A stretch of 50,139 nucleotides of DNA from assembly GCF_002272015.1 (NCBI RefSeq), contig NZ_NPBY01000085.1, forward strand, positions 1 through 50,139, given 5' to 3'. How positions within the stretch are numbered: position 1 is the first letter of the stretch; every line of letters starts with the position of its first letter. Of the stretch, positions 1-8,093 are shown one piece after another. The notes under the pieces were generated by a model. It did no database searches. It worked only from the letters and a program-made list of their open reading frames with translations, and was not told the DNA's origin. Source of the DNA: Paenibacillus campinasensis (lineage in GTDB: Bacteria; Bacillota; Bacilli; Paenibacillales; Paenibacillaceae). The translations under genes were made by a program, and so were the position numbers.

Positions 1-6
1 TTTTAT

Positions 7-92
7 GGAGGCTTAGCGAAGTGGCCAAACGCAGCAGACTGTAAATCTGTTCTCGTACGAGTTCGGTGGTTCGAATCCATCAGCCTCCACCA
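7..92 (+). tRNA. tRNA-Tyr (anticodon GTA)
   Basis: The acceptor stem GGAGGCT (7-13) pairs with AGCCTCC (82-88), followed by discriminator A and an encoded CCA (90-92). The anticodon loop reads CTGTAAA, giving anticodon GTA (Tyr). The long variable arm between the anticodon and T arms is typical of bacterial tRNA-Tyr (class II). The tRNA-Lys gene starts four bases later, so the two are probably co-transcribed as the tail of a tRNA cluster that begins outside the window. Confidence 0.97.
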
Positions 93-96
93 GTAA

Positions 97-172
97 GAGC
101 CATTAGCTCAGTTGGTAGAGCACCTGACTTTTAATCAGGGTGTCGAAGGTTCGAGTCCTTCATGGCTCATCA
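97..172 (+). tRNA. tRNA-Lys (anticodon TTT)
   Basis: The acceptor stem GAGCCAT (97-103) pairs with ATGGCTC (162-168) and A169 is the discriminator. The anticodon stem CCTGA/TCAGG encloses CTTTTAA, anticodon TTT (Lys). The gene encodes TCA rather than CCA at 170-172, so the mature CCA end would have to be made by processing and the CCA-adding enzyme. An intrinsic terminator begins two bases downstream. Confidence 0.96.
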
Positions 173-173
173 A

Positions 174-200
174 AGTCGTCAACGATGTTGGCGGCTTTTT
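174..200 (+). terminator. intrinsic terminator of the tRNA cluster
   Basis: A 10-bp stem pairs 174-183 with 187-196 (including G-T pairs), loop GAT, followed by a run of five T. It directly follows tRNA-Lys. Beyond it, up to the promoter at 438, I see only A+T-rich sequence with no convincing gene. Confidence 0.8.
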
Positions 201-437
201 ATTATTTTCAGTGATCTTATGCTCGCCCTTTCCTTTTTAAACCTCCCCCAACAAGGTTGCACTTCTGGTATCAACAGCCTCGCATCTCATCTTCTTGAGG
301 TATCAAATTTATTATATGCCCGTAACTATTCAGTTAGGCAGAATCTATACTTAATATACTTAAGCTCCTCACGAACCCTTCGTTATTCCCGTTCCAGCTA
401 AAACTGCAATCATGAAGGATGTCCTTGCGGCCGGTTG

Positions 438-465
438 TTGTTGTACCGCATGATTATGCTAAAAT
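438..465 (+). promoter_or_regulatory. sigma-A promoter, extended -10
   Basis: TTGTTG (438-443) and TAAAAT (460-465) are separated by 16 bp, and the -10 is preceded by TGC, giving an extended -10. The predicted start of transcription near 472 lies downstream of the ATG at 419. This favours the ATG at 497 as the start of the regulator gene. Confidence 0.55.
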
Positions 466-496
466 AAGAAAAAACAATAAAGTGGTGGGAACAGCA

Positions 497-1660
497 ATGG
501 TGGAGAAGGATCTTATTGTTCAGACACTTGAGCAGGTGCTGGGTGTTTCGCTTGGCTATCGAATATTGGATGATCAGGAGAGCGAAGCTGTGCTTCAGGC
601 TGTATCCGAGAAACAGAACAGGGATGCCGACCTTGACGAGGCTGCTGTTGCTCCGACTAACGGCGTTTACGACAATAACAAAGAGAATGAACTATGGATT
701 CCACTCCATCTGCAGAAGCCCATTCCAGTGATTACGGCGCCAAGGGATGTGTTGACCCCCTCTGAGGTCGGATTAATGAAGTTGTGGTTATCCAGTCTTC
801 AGGAGGACGGCCAAGCCCTTAAAGGCAAAGGTGCCGGAAAGGCGGATGAGGAACGCCAGGCCCGTCAGCTTGGAGATTGGTTGATGGAACAGGTCCGGGA
901 AGGAGCGCTTCATGCAGCGCTTCCGGCAGAACTGCGGCAGCTCAGATTGAAGGAGAACATGGTTCCTTTTTTGCTGACCAATGAGAGTGAGAGCTCTGGG
1001 GTGACGGGATACAAGGCGCTTCAGCGCTTGCTGAAGAGCTACTTTGACGGAGAAGTCCTGCTTATTCCTCTGCAGCAGAAAGAATGGATGGTTCTGGCGA
1101 GTCAGGATCTGCTTGCCGGCGGCCTAGCGGATGAGAAAGAGGATTCAGCAGTGGAGGCAGACCAGGATCTGCTATCCCTATTCTGCATGGGATTGTACGA
1201 GCTAATCTCGACGGAGTGGGTTGGAGATTTTCACATCGCCGCCATTCCGCCCGTGGATGCGAGGCAAGGGCTGCCCTCGGTGCTTCATAAGCTGAGAGAA
1301 ACGATGGCCATCGGACGCGTCTTCCGTGTTAAGGAGCATATTCACTTGTCCACAGGTCTTCATCTTGAGCGCCTCATATTCAGCATTCCGGAAGCCCAGC
1401 GTAACCGTTTTTTGCAGGAATATGCCGCTTTGCATACGGAGCTGTTTGAGGATAGTGAGACGTTGTCTACACTGGAGTCGTTTTTTGAACTGGACTGTAA
1501 CGTGAGCGAGACGGCTAAGCATCTTTATATCCACAGAAACACCTTGCTGTATCGGCTGGACAAGATTAAACAGGAGACCGGGCTTGATGTCCGGAGCTTC
1601 AGTGATGCAGTTCTGGTAAAAATGACATTGCTATTGTATAAAGTGACGAAAAGGAAATAG
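497..1660 (+). CDS. PucR/CdaR-type helix-turn-helix transcriptional regulator
   Basis: The product is about 387 residues. The last 55 or so match the C-terminal helix-turn-helix of the PucR/CdaR family: a segment containing NVSETAKHLYIHRNTLLYRL followed by a basic helix. The remainder is a poorly conserved sensory region in which I recognise no catalytic motif. An upstream ATG at 419 is in frame, but it has little room for a ribosome site and lies before the predicted transcription start. The ATG at 497 has GGTGGGA eight bases upstream. Members of this family control catabolic genes in response to small metabolites. The next gene is the shared sugar-importer ATPase msmX, so a role in sugar uptake is possible, but that is inference from position only. 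Confidence 0.75.
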   Translation: MVEKDLIVQTLEQVLGVSLGYRILDDQESEAVLQAVSEKQNRDADLDEAAVAPTNGVYDNNKENELWIPLHLQKPIPVITAPRDVLTPSEVGLMKLWLSSLQEDGQALKGKGAGKADEERQARQLGDWLMEQVREGALHAALPAELRQLRLKENMVPFLLTNESESSGVTGYKALQRLLKSYFDGEVLLIPLQQKEWMVLASQDLLAGGLADEKEDSAVEADQDLLSLFCMGLYELISTEWVGDFHIAAIPPVDARQGLPSVLHKLRETMAIGRVFRVKEHIHLSTGLHLERLIFSIPEAQRNRFLQEYAALHTELFEDSETLSTLESFFELDCNVSETAKHLYIHRNTLLYRLDKIKQETGLDVRSFSDAVLVKMTLLLYKVTKRK

Positions 1661-1674
1661 GTTTTTTGTGCAGA

Positions 1675-1703
1675 TTGTGTATAGCAAGCCAGGAGCCTAT
1701 AGG
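1675..1703 (+). promoter_or_regulatory. possible promoter of msmX
   Basis: TTGTGT (1675-1680) and TATAGG (1698-1703) are 17 bp apart. Alternative -10 elements (TAATAT at 1705, TAGAAT at 1710) lie nearby without a good -35. It would start transcription about 55 bp before the msmX ATG. Confidence 0.35.
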
Positions 1704-1722
1704 GTAATATAGAATTATCAAA

Positions 1723-1736
1723 TGTATTCGATTTCA
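1723..1736 (+). promoter_or_regulatory. cre-like site upstream of msmX
   Basis: TGTATTCGATTTCA matches the CcpA operator consensus TGWAANCGNTNWCA at 13 of 14 positions; the one mismatch is in the inner AA. It lies just downstream of the possible promoter and 29 bp before the msmX start, a position that could allow repression by CcpA bound to HPr-Ser-P or Crh-Ser-P. Confidence 0.35.
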
Positions 1737-1764
1737 TAACATTCCTATGAGGGGGCAAATGCAC

Positions 1765-2889
1765 ATGGCAGGTGTACGTTTAGAGCATATTTACAAGAAA
1801 TACCCAGGTTCCGACAAACCAACCGTAGTTGACGTTAATCTTGATATTAAAGATAAAGAGTTTCTCGTATTGGTAGGACCTTCCGGTTGCGGTAAGTCCA
1901 CTACGCTTCGGATGATTGCTGGACTGGAAGAGATTTCGGATGGAAAGCTGTACATCGGCGACCGCGTCGTGAATGACGTAGCACCGAAAGATCGCGACAT
2001 CGCGATGGTATTCCAATCCTACGCCTTGTATCCGCACATGAACGTGTATCAAAACATGGCATTCGGTTTGAAACTCCGCAAAGTGAAAAAAGACGAAATC
2101 GACAAACGTGTACGTGAAGCAGCTAAAATCCTCGATATCGAGCATTTGCTGGATCGTAAGCCTAAGGCTCTGTCCGGCGGTCAGCGTCAGCGTGTCGCTT
2201 TGGGCCGTGCGATCGTCCGTGATCCTCAAGTGTTCTTGATGGACGAACCACTTTCCAACTTGGATGCGAAACTTCGTGGTCAGATGCGTGCGGAAATCAC
2301 GAAGCTGGTTAAACGTCTTGAGACAACTTGTATCTACGTAACGCATGACCAGATCGAAGCGATGACGATGGGTGATCGGATCGTTGTTATGAAGGACGGC
2401 ATTATTCAACAAGCCGCTTCTCCTGAAGAGCTGTATAACCACCCTGTAAATATGTTCGTTGCGGGCTTCATCGGATCCCCAACAATGAACTTTATTAACG
2501 GTACGTTGTCCGAGCAGGACGGAGGCGTATTCTTCACTTCCGAAGGCCTGAACGTACAAATTCCTGGTGGCAAAGCACAGCTGCTGAAGAATAAATCCTT
2601 GATCGGTAAAGAAGTTATTATGGGTCTTCGTCCTGAAGATATCCATGAAGAGCCAGTATTCCTGGAAGCTTCCCCGAACTCTGTGTTCAGCGCCAAAGTT
2701 GATGTAACCGAGAACCTGGGTCACGAAATGCTCCTGTACCTCAGCGGACTGGGCACGGATACAGTAATCGGTCGTGTGGACGGACGTTCCACTACACGCG
2801 AAGGCGACAATGTGAAGCTGGCGATCGATATGAACAAAGTTCATATCTTTGATAAAGAATCCGAGTTGAATGTACTGTTGGTTGACTAA
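1765..2889 (+). CDS. msmX: sugar ABC importer ATPase, MsmX/UgpC type
   Basis: The product is 374 residues, the usual length for MsmX/UgpC/MalK ATPases. It carries Walker A (GPSGCGKST), the ABC signature (LSGGQRQR), Walker B (VFLMDEPLSNLD), the switch histidine in YVTHDQ, and a C-terminal OB-fold regulatory region. In Bacillus subtilis, MsmX is a multitask ATPase that energises several separate sugar importers. The gene here is likewise alone, with no permeases beside it, which fits that role. The ATG at 1765 is placed nine bases after the GGGGG ribosome site; the in-frame ATGs at 1747 and 1759 overlap or crowd it. Codon use is strongly biased, as in highly expressed genes. A terminator follows. 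Confidence 0.93.
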   Translation: MAGVRLEHIYKKYPGSDKPTVVDVNLDIKDKEFLVLVGPSGCGKSTTLRMIAGLEEISDGKLYIGDRVVNDVAPKDRDIAMVFQSYALYPHMNVYQNMAFGLKLRKVKKDEIDKRVREAAKILDIEHLLDRKPKALSGGQRQRVALGRAIVRDPQVFLMDEPLSNLDAKLRGQMRAEITKLVKRLETTCIYVTHDQIEAMTMGDRIVVMKDGIIQQAASPEELYNHPVNMFVAGFIGSPTMNFINGTLSEQDGGVFFTSEGLNVQIPGGKAQLLKNKSLIGKEVIMGLRPEDIHEEPVFLEASPNSVFSAKVDVTENLGHEMLLYLSGLGTDTVIGRVDGRSTTREGDNVKLAIDMNKVHIFDKESELNVLLVD

Positions 2890-2908
2890 TTAGCGACCAC
2901 TTTCGAAG

Positions 2909-2938
2909 AACCGTCCCTTTTGGGGGACGGTTTTCTTA
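2909..2938 (+). terminator. intrinsic terminator of msmX
   Basis: AACCGTCCC (2909-2917) pairs with GGGACGGTT (2924-2932), followed by TTTCTTATTTT. The rest of the gap to hprK (2939-3420) holds a weaker AAGCC/GGCTT hairpin near 2990-3017, a 9-bp tandem duplication at 3218-3235 and a lone TACAAT at 3263-3268. I see no gene there. Confidence 0.85.
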
Positions 2939-3217
2939 TTTTATTAAGGTAATATGCGGAATTATCCTTGCTGTGCCGAGGGGCTGCCCAAGCCGAGCGC
3001 GATTGCATTCGGGCTTTATTTCCTATAAGATAAGCAGAAACAGGCCTATATGAAGATACAAGTATGGAGTGATGAAGGTAATGAGCTTTGCGCTATGCGG
3101 TCGGCCTGATTCCAAGGTTTATGAATCTTGAGTATGATGCGGCATCAACACATGGTAAAATGAGGTGTAGCATCTTATTTTAATGATATCCAAATAAGGC
3201 AGCCGAGAACGAGCTCA

Positions 3218-3235
3218 CTTACATAGCTTACATAG
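3218..3235. repeat. tandem 9-bp duplication upstream of hprK
   Basis: CTTACATAG occurs twice without a gap (3218-3226, 3227-3235). It lies about 30 bp upstream of a TACAAT -10-like hexamer (3263-3268) and about 190 bp before hprK. Function unknown; it may be a replication slippage product. Confidence 0.5.
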
Positions 3236-3420
3236 GCAGCATGATTATATGTGCAATTCAGGTACAATGATGCAGTACTTCAACGGGTTCCGCAGGCATA
3301 CGAGGAACGCGACGGAAGCGAAAGTGCAGCAAACCAGGGCAGACTGCCAATACTAACTGCTACGGGAAGCTCACCGTCTACAATACAGCGGCAGAAAAGC
3401 AGAAGAAAAGGGGTAAGACC

Positions 3421-4359
3421 ATGGCCAAAAAAGTAAAAGTGTCAGAGCTGGTACAGCAATTCCAGCTTGAGGTCATCTCAGGCGAGGAAGGTTTGAAACG
3501 GCAGATCACTACGGATGATTTGAATCGACCGGGTCTGGAAATGGCAGGGTATTTTGAATATCACCCACGCGAGAGAGTTCAGCTTCTGGGGCGGACAGAG
3601 CTGGCTTTTTTTGGGATGTTGAAGCCGGAGGAGCGCAAGGACCGGATGCGCAGACTGTGCACGGACGAGACGCCATGTATCGTGGTGACGCGTTCGCTTG
3701 AAGTTCCTCAGGAGCTGGTGGAGGTCAGCAACGAAAAAGGACTGCCTGTGCTTCGCAGCAGCATGGCAACGACGATTCTAACAAGCCGCTTTACGAGCTT
3801 TCTGGAGCGGAGACTGGCACCAACGACGACGATCCACGGCGTTCTATGTGATGTGTACGGCGTGGGTATGCTGATCACGGGAACCAGCGGTATCGGCAAA
3901 AGCGAGACCGCACTTGAACTGGTGAAGCGCGGACATCGGCTGATTGCTGACGATGCGGTCGAAATTCGCCAAACGTCAGATTTTCAGCTTCACGGGACCG
4001 CGCCTGAGCTGATTCGGCATCTGCTTGAGATTCGCGGGGTCGGCATTATTAATGTGATGACCTTGTTTGGTGCGGGCGCCGTGCGGAACAACAAGCGAAT
4101 TACGCTGGTCGTCCGTCTGGAAGCGTGGCAGCAGGACAAACAGTATGATCGCCTGGGTCTGGACGAGGAAACAACACGCATCATAGATACGGATATCCCG
4201 TTGGTCACGATTCCGGTACGGCCAGGACGAAACCTTGCGGTCATCATTGAGGTAGCAGCGATGAACTACAGATTGAAGCAAATGGGACTGAATGCAGCAT
4301 TACAGTTTACCAATAAACTGACGGCGACGATCGCCGAAGATATGGATGATTTGGATTAG
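3421..4359 (+). CDS. hprK: HPr kinase/phosphorylase
   Basis: The product is 312 residues, full family length. It phosphorylates Ser46 of HPr and Crh with ATP or pyrophosphate and removes the phosphate by phosphorolysis, releasing pyrophosphate; Ser-phosphorylated HPr/Crh are co-repressors for CcpA. The P-loop GTSGIGKS lies at 154-161. His139 in the TTIHG segment fits the conserved catalytic histidine, and the family signature IRGVGIINVMTLFG is at 204-217. The gene leads a cluster with lgt, ppaX and yvoF, the Bacillus subtilis order. PpaX hydrolyses the pyrophosphate that the phosphorylase reaction releases. One of its likely substrates, the HPr-like crh product, is encoded at 34574. Confidence 0.97.
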   Translation: MAKKVKVSELVQQFQLEVISGEEGLKRQITTDDLNRPGLEMAGYFEYHPRERVQLLGRTELAFFGMLKPEERKDRMRRLCTDETPCIVVTRSLEVPQELVEVSNEKGLPVLRSSMATTILTSRFTSFLERRLAPTTTIHGVLCDVYGVGMLITGTSGIGKSETALELVKRGHRLIADDAVEIRQTSDFQLHGTAPELIRHLLEIRGVGIINVMTLFGAGAVRNNKRITLVVRLEAWQQDKQYDRLGLDEETTRIIDTDIPLVTIPVRPGRNLAVIIEVAAMNYRLKQMGLNAALQFTNKLTATIAEDMDDLD

Positions 4360-4372
4360 GAGGTATTTCTAA

Positions 4373-5500
4373 ATGTCATCACTGCTGATCAATCCGGTGG
4401 CGTTCTCCATCGGAACGCTGTCTGTTCACTGGTATGGGCTTATACTGGGACTCGGTGCGCTTGCAGGGCTTCTGCTGGCGATCCAGGAGGGAAAGCGATT
4501 CTCCATTCCCCAGGAATTCTTTATGGATCTGCTGTTGCTCGGCGTTCCCTCGGCTATCATCGGAGCGAGGATATATTATGTCGCCTTTAAATGGGAAGAC
4601 TATCAGGACAATTTCCTGGATGTGTTCAAAATATGGGAGGGCGGCATTGCGATCTTTGGCGCGCTGATCGGTGCGATCATCTGCGCGGTCATCTACGTTC
4701 GCCGCAAAGGATATAACTTCTGGCGCATTGCAGATATTTGCGCCCCATCCCTGCTTGCCGGCCAGATTATTGGCCGCTGGGGTAATTTTGTCAATCAGGA
4801 AGCATACGGAGGCCCGGTAGAGGAATCCTTCCTGCGTGAGACGCTCCGACTGCCTGACTTCATTGTGAACCAAATGAATGTACAGGGCGTATTCCATCAT
4901 CCAACCTTCCTGTATGAATCTTTGTGGAATGTGGTTGGTATTATTCTGATCTTTATTATCCGCAGACAAAAGTTCCTTCGGGCCGGAGAATTGTTTATCG
5001 GATATTTCATCTGGTATTCCATCGGTCGCTTCTTCATTGAAGCTGTCCGTACAGACAGTCTGGCATTCAGAGGCGCAAGCGGCCTGGCTGATTTCGTCAA
5101 TGGACTGTGGAGCCCGATGACCTGGATGGGCTTTGAGCAAGGCTTTCTGGATCCTGCCTACGGCAACGTCCGTATATCGCAGCTCTTATCCATATTGTTC
5201 GTTGTCGTCGGGATTGCCCTGATTATCTTCCGCAGGGTAACAGGCAGAGCGAATGAGCGCTATCTGGATCCAATTGTATCAACCAAGGCGGACACCAGCA
5301 CAGCACCAACGCCGGAAGCCGAATTGCGCAAGGGAGAGGCTGCACCATCCAAACCGCAGCAAACGACAGCTGCAGCTGAGCCGAATGAAGTGAGAGAGAG
5401 AACTAACATTAACCAGCCACCAGCGCAGCGTACCGAGGCTGGCAGGGAGGATACTCCGGATGTGAGCGAAAGCCTGGATTCGGAGGACAAAAAGGAGTAA
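4373..5500 (+). CDS. lgt: prolipoprotein diacylglyceryl transferase with long C-terminal tail
   Basis: Lgt transfers diacylglycerol from phosphatidylglycerol to the lipobox cysteine of prelipoproteins at the membrane. The protein shows several hydrophobic segments, the Lgt signature GRWGNFVNQEAYGG (residues 134-147) and HPTFLYESLWN (176-186). The core ends near residue 290. A further 85 residues form a charged, Ala/Thr/Pro/Glu-rich, probably disordered tail, so the protein is about 375 residues against roughly 270-290 for typical Lgt. AGGAGG lies just before the ATG, 13 bases after hprK. The downstream ppaX ribosome site overlaps the end of lgt, so the genes are probably one transcript. PotD (39031) is a lipoprotein encoded in this window that would be a substrate. 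Confidence 0.95.
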   Translation: MSSLLINPVAFSIGTLSVHWYGLILGLGALAGLLLAIQEGKRFSIPQEFFMDLLLLGVPSAIIGARIYYVAFKWEDYQDNFLDVFKIWEGGIAIFGALIGAIICAVIYVRRKGYNFWRIADICAPSLLAGQIIGRWGNFVNQEAYGGPVEESFLRETLRLPDFIVNQMNVQGVFHHPTFLYESLWNVVGIILIFIIRRQKFLRAGELFIGYFIWYSIGRFFIEAVRTDSLAFRGASGLADFVNGLWSPMTWMGFEQGFLDPAYGNVRISQLLSILFVVVGIALIIFRRVTGRANERYLDPIVSTKADTSTAPTPEAELRKGEAAPSKPQQTTAAAEPNEVRERTNINQPPAQRTEAGREDTPDVSESLDSEDKKE

Positions 5501-5506
5501 ATCAGC

Positions 5507-6154
5507 ATGATTGAAACCGTACTGTTTGATTTGGACGGCACGATTATTGATACAAACGAACTGATCATCTCTTCTTTTATTCATGTGTTTGAACAGCGGG
5601 AATCAGGGCCGCTCACAAGGGAGCAGATTATTCCCCATATGGGCACGACGCTGGAGCATCAGCTGCAAGCTTTTTCGGGCGAGGAAGACGTGTCCCATTT
5701 CGTGAAGGCCTACCGCGCCTTCAACTCGGTGCATCATGATGAGATGGTCCGGCCATTTCCGCATGTGAATGAAGTGGTGGAGCGGCTGCATGCGCACGGG
5801 CTTCGCCTCGGTGTGGTGACGACGAAGATTCGTCCGTCTACGATGATGACACTGGAGAAGTTCGGACTGGAGCCGTATATGTCGGCTGTTGTCACTGTGA
5901 ACGATGTGGAGCATCCGAAGCCTCATCCAGAGCCTGTGCTGACCGCTGTGGAGCAGCTTGGATGTGATCCGGAGACAACTTTAATGATCGGGGACAGCCC
6001 GGTGGACATTCAGTCTGCCAAAGCAGCAGGCGTGAAGGCGGCGGCTGTCGCTTGGTCACTTAAGGGCGTGGACAAACTTCAGGAGTACGGACCGGACTAT
6101 ATCATCAACGATATGAGGGATCTGTACGACATTATCGGACTTCACAAGGAATAG
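5507..6154 (+). CDS. ppaX: pyrophosphatase PpaX (HAD family)
   Basis: The product is 215 residues with the HAD motif I FDLDGTIIDTNELI at the N-terminus, a motif II threonine in GVVTTK, and the motif III/IV region HPKPHPEPV followed by IGDSPVDIQSAKAAG. In Bacillus subtilis, PpaX hydrolyses the pyrophosphate made when HprK dephosphorylates Ser-P-HPr, pulling that reaction forward. The gene starts six bases after lgt, with AAAGGAG overlapping the lgt stop. Assignment to PpaX rather than a generic phosphoglycolate phosphatase-like HAD protein rests mainly on the hprK-lgt-ppaX context. Confidence 0.9.
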   Translation: MIETVLFDLDGTIIDTNELIISSFIHVFEQRESGPLTREQIIPHMGTTLEHQLQAFSGEEDVSHFVKAYRAFNSVHHDEMVRPFPHVNEVVERLHAHGLRLGVVTTKIRPSTMMTLEKFGLEPYMSAVVTVNDVEHPKPHPEPVLTAVEQLGCDPETTLMIGDSPVDIQSAKAAGVKAAAVAWSLKGVDKLQEYGPDYIINDMRDLYDIIGLHKE

Positions 6155-6167
6155 AGGTTTTGACGGC

Positions 6168-6671
6168 ATGGCCAGAAACGTAACCCGGCATCCGGTGGAA
6201 GGGCCTAATGCATTGTGGCAAATATACCGTACCGTGAGCCCCTTCAAAGGGGTCAAAAACTTTGTCTTCATCCAGATCGCCCGCTATTGTCCGGTGCTAT
6301 CCGTTAAGAACTGGATATATCGACACATCCTTGGCATGAAGGTGGGCAAGCATGCGGCGTTTGGGCTCATGGTGATGGTGGATGTTTTTTTTCCCGAGAA
6401 GATTACGGTAGGCGATAATTCGATCATCGGATATAACACGACCATTCTTGCTCACGAGTACTTGATTAAGGAGTACCGTCTCGGTGACGTCATCATTGGA
6501 GAGAACGTGATGATTGGAGCGAATTCGACCATTCTGCCCGGGGTGACGATTGGAGACGGCGCCGTGGTGGCTGCCGGATCGGTTGTGCATAAGGACGTGG
6601 CTGCGGGCACATTTGTGGGCGGGAACCCGCTGCGGGTGCTGACGAAGGGCTCGGGAGATGAGCCCACCTAA
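6168..6671 (+). CDS. yvoF: hexapeptide-repeat acyltransferase, YvoF type
   Basis: The product is 167 residues. The second half has left-handed beta-helix hexapeptide repeats of the form I-G-x-N-x-x: VGDNSIIGYNTTI, IGENVMIGANSTI, IGDGAVVAAGSVV, ending in GGNPLRVL, a typical O-acetyltransferase finish. The acceptor is unknown. The position after hprK-lgt-ppaX is the same as yvoF in Bacillus subtilis, and it begins 13 bases after ppaX, so it is probably co-transcribed. A role in acetylating an envelope sugar is possible but not shown. Confidence 0.85.
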   Translation: MARNVTRHPVEGPNALWQIYRTVSPFKGVKNFVFIQIARYCPVLSVKNWIYRHILGMKVGKHAAFGLMVMVDVFFPEKITVGDNSIIGYNTTILAHEYLIKEYRLGDVIIGENVMIGANSTILPGVTIGDGAVVAAGSVVHKDVAAGTFVGGNPLRVLTKGSGDEPT

Positions 6672-6762
6672 GGCAATTCGTGGTCATAGGTTCCCATGCT
6701 GTCCGTTTTATAGTAGAATGAGGAAGGTAATAGGGAAAAATGCTAATGAGAGGTCCCCAGGC

Positions 6763-6793
6763 TTGACGAACAGTCCTGCGGGACTTTTAAGAT
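6763..6793 (+). promoter_or_regulatory. possible promoter of the membrane acyltransferase gene
   Basis: TTGACG (6763-6768) is followed by TAAGAT (6788-6793) at a long 19-bp spacing. A second candidate is TTCCCA (6691) with TAGAAT (6714-6719) at 17 bp. A short hairpin AGTCC/GGACT lies between the first pair. Either could serve the gene at 6850; neither is strong. Confidence 0.3.
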
Positions 6794-6849
6794 TTTTTGG
6801 CAGGTATGCCCCGCTTCCTTGATTCTATACAAAAGGAGATTTTATTGGT

Positions 6850-8067
6850 ATGAGCGGAAATTCCATAAAGAAGGAACGACTGCCGCACCTGGACATTTTT
6901 CGAGCGCTGGCGATTATAGGCGTTCTTCATGTTCATGCGACGTCGTTTGCTACGGTTGCTGCAACCGAATCGCGATTCTACTACATTATTAACTTTTTAA
7001 ATATCTTTTTTAAGTATGGCACGCCTTCATTTATTTTCCTGAGCAGCTTTGTTCTGTTCTATAACTATATCGACAGGCCGCTGACGAAGGATTTGATCAA
7101 GAACTTCTACAAACGGCGGCTATTGTATATTCTGCTTCCGTATCTGCTGTTCTCGATCATTTATTTCTTTGTTCGCTTGTACCAGAACGGTTTGCTGAAT
7201 AGCTCGCTTGATCTATGGGCTCAGATGCCGGTCTTTTTCGAACGGCTGGCTCGCGGTCAGAACTATACGCACTTATACTTTGTATTTATCAGCTTACAGT
7301 TCTATATACTGTTCCCGATATTCCTTAAGTTGTTCAAGTCGTCCCGGTTCTTGGTCCGGTGGGCGGTGCCGATTGGCTTCTTGCTGCAATGGGGCTTTAT
7401 TATACTGAACAAGTATGAGTTCCAGATCACGTACAAGGGAAGTTTGTCGATCTCTTATATCGCCTATTACATGCTCGGCGCATATGTGGCCATGCATTAT
7501 GATAAGTTCAAGGGATGGTTCAGTTCAACCTGGAAGCAGCAGAGCGCAAGGCAGAGGACGGTAACTGTCTTCATATGGCTGGGCTGGCTGGCGCTGGCGC
7601 TGGCGCATGTTCAGATATGGTACAACAACCGATTGTATAGCGCGAGATACGACTCCTTGCTGTATGAGCTGCTCTGGAATATGCACACCGTCTTCTCGGC
7701 GATCGTGCTGATGCAGTTGGCCAGCTGGCTCTATAACAGCGGCTGGAAGCGGATCGTTGCGCTGCTGACGCGCATCGGGGAGCTGTCGTTTGCGATCTAT
7801 CTGGTGCATCCGCTGTGGCTGTTCCTCTACCGGGAATATGACCCTAAACTAAATCCGGTTACCGATGATTATCTGATCTGGATTTACGGCGGATTTATTA
7901 CGGCGCTGCTTGTCAGCGGGGTCGTTGTCCAATTGCTGATGAGATGGGTGCCGGGGGTTTGGGTGCTGCTCGGCAGCGTGCCGCGCTCCCTCAAGCCGGC
8001 GCCTCGGACTCGGGCGGATCGGAAAGACACCGTGGCCGGAGATGGCAAGAAGTCGGTGGATCTGTAA
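6850..8067 (+). CDS. membrane acyltransferase, acyltransferase-3 family
   Basis: The product is 405 residues with about ten hydrophobic segments. It opens with a motif typical of acyltransferase-3 proteins (LPHLDIFRALAIIGVLHVH), in which the Arg and His are the usual conserved residues. Such enzymes O-acylate polysaccharides or peptidoglycan, or act as succinyl/acetyl transferases across the membrane. The C-terminus is short, basic and cytoplasmic. AAAGGAG lies 11 bases before the ATG. The gene sits between yvoF and the his operon, with a terminator on its right, so it is a separate unit. Its substrate cannot be told from the sequence. Confidence 0.85.
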   Translation: MSGNSIKKERLPHLDIFRALAIIGVLHVHATSFATVAATESRFYYIINFLNIFFKYGTPSFIFLSSFVLFYNYIDRPLTKDLIKNFYKRRLLYILLPYLLFSIIYFFVRLYQNGLLNSSLDLWAQMPVFFERLARGQNYTHLYFVFISLQFYILFPIFLKLFKSSRFLVRWAVPIGFLLQWGFIILNKYEFQITYKGSLSISYIAYYMLGAYVAMHYDKFKGWFSSTWKQQSARQRTVTVFIWLGWLALALAHVQIWYNNRLYSARYDSLLYELLWNMHTVFSAIVLMQLASWLYNSGWKRIVALLTRIGELSFAIYLVHPLWLFLYREYDPKLNPVTDDYLIWIYGGFITALLVSGVVVQLLMRWVPGVWVLLGSVPRSLKPAPRTRADRKDTVAGDGKKSVDL

Positions 8068-8093
8068 CTCATTTGCTCCAATAATCAACACAG

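Noticed and set aside
162..401. 79-codon ORF overlapping tRNA-Lys
   Set aside because: It starts inside the tRNA gene, runs through its terminator and has no ribosome site or family resemblance.
3251..3436. 61-codon ORF in front of hprK
   Set aside because: Low-complexity basic sequence, no ribosome site, and it overlaps the hprK start in another frame.
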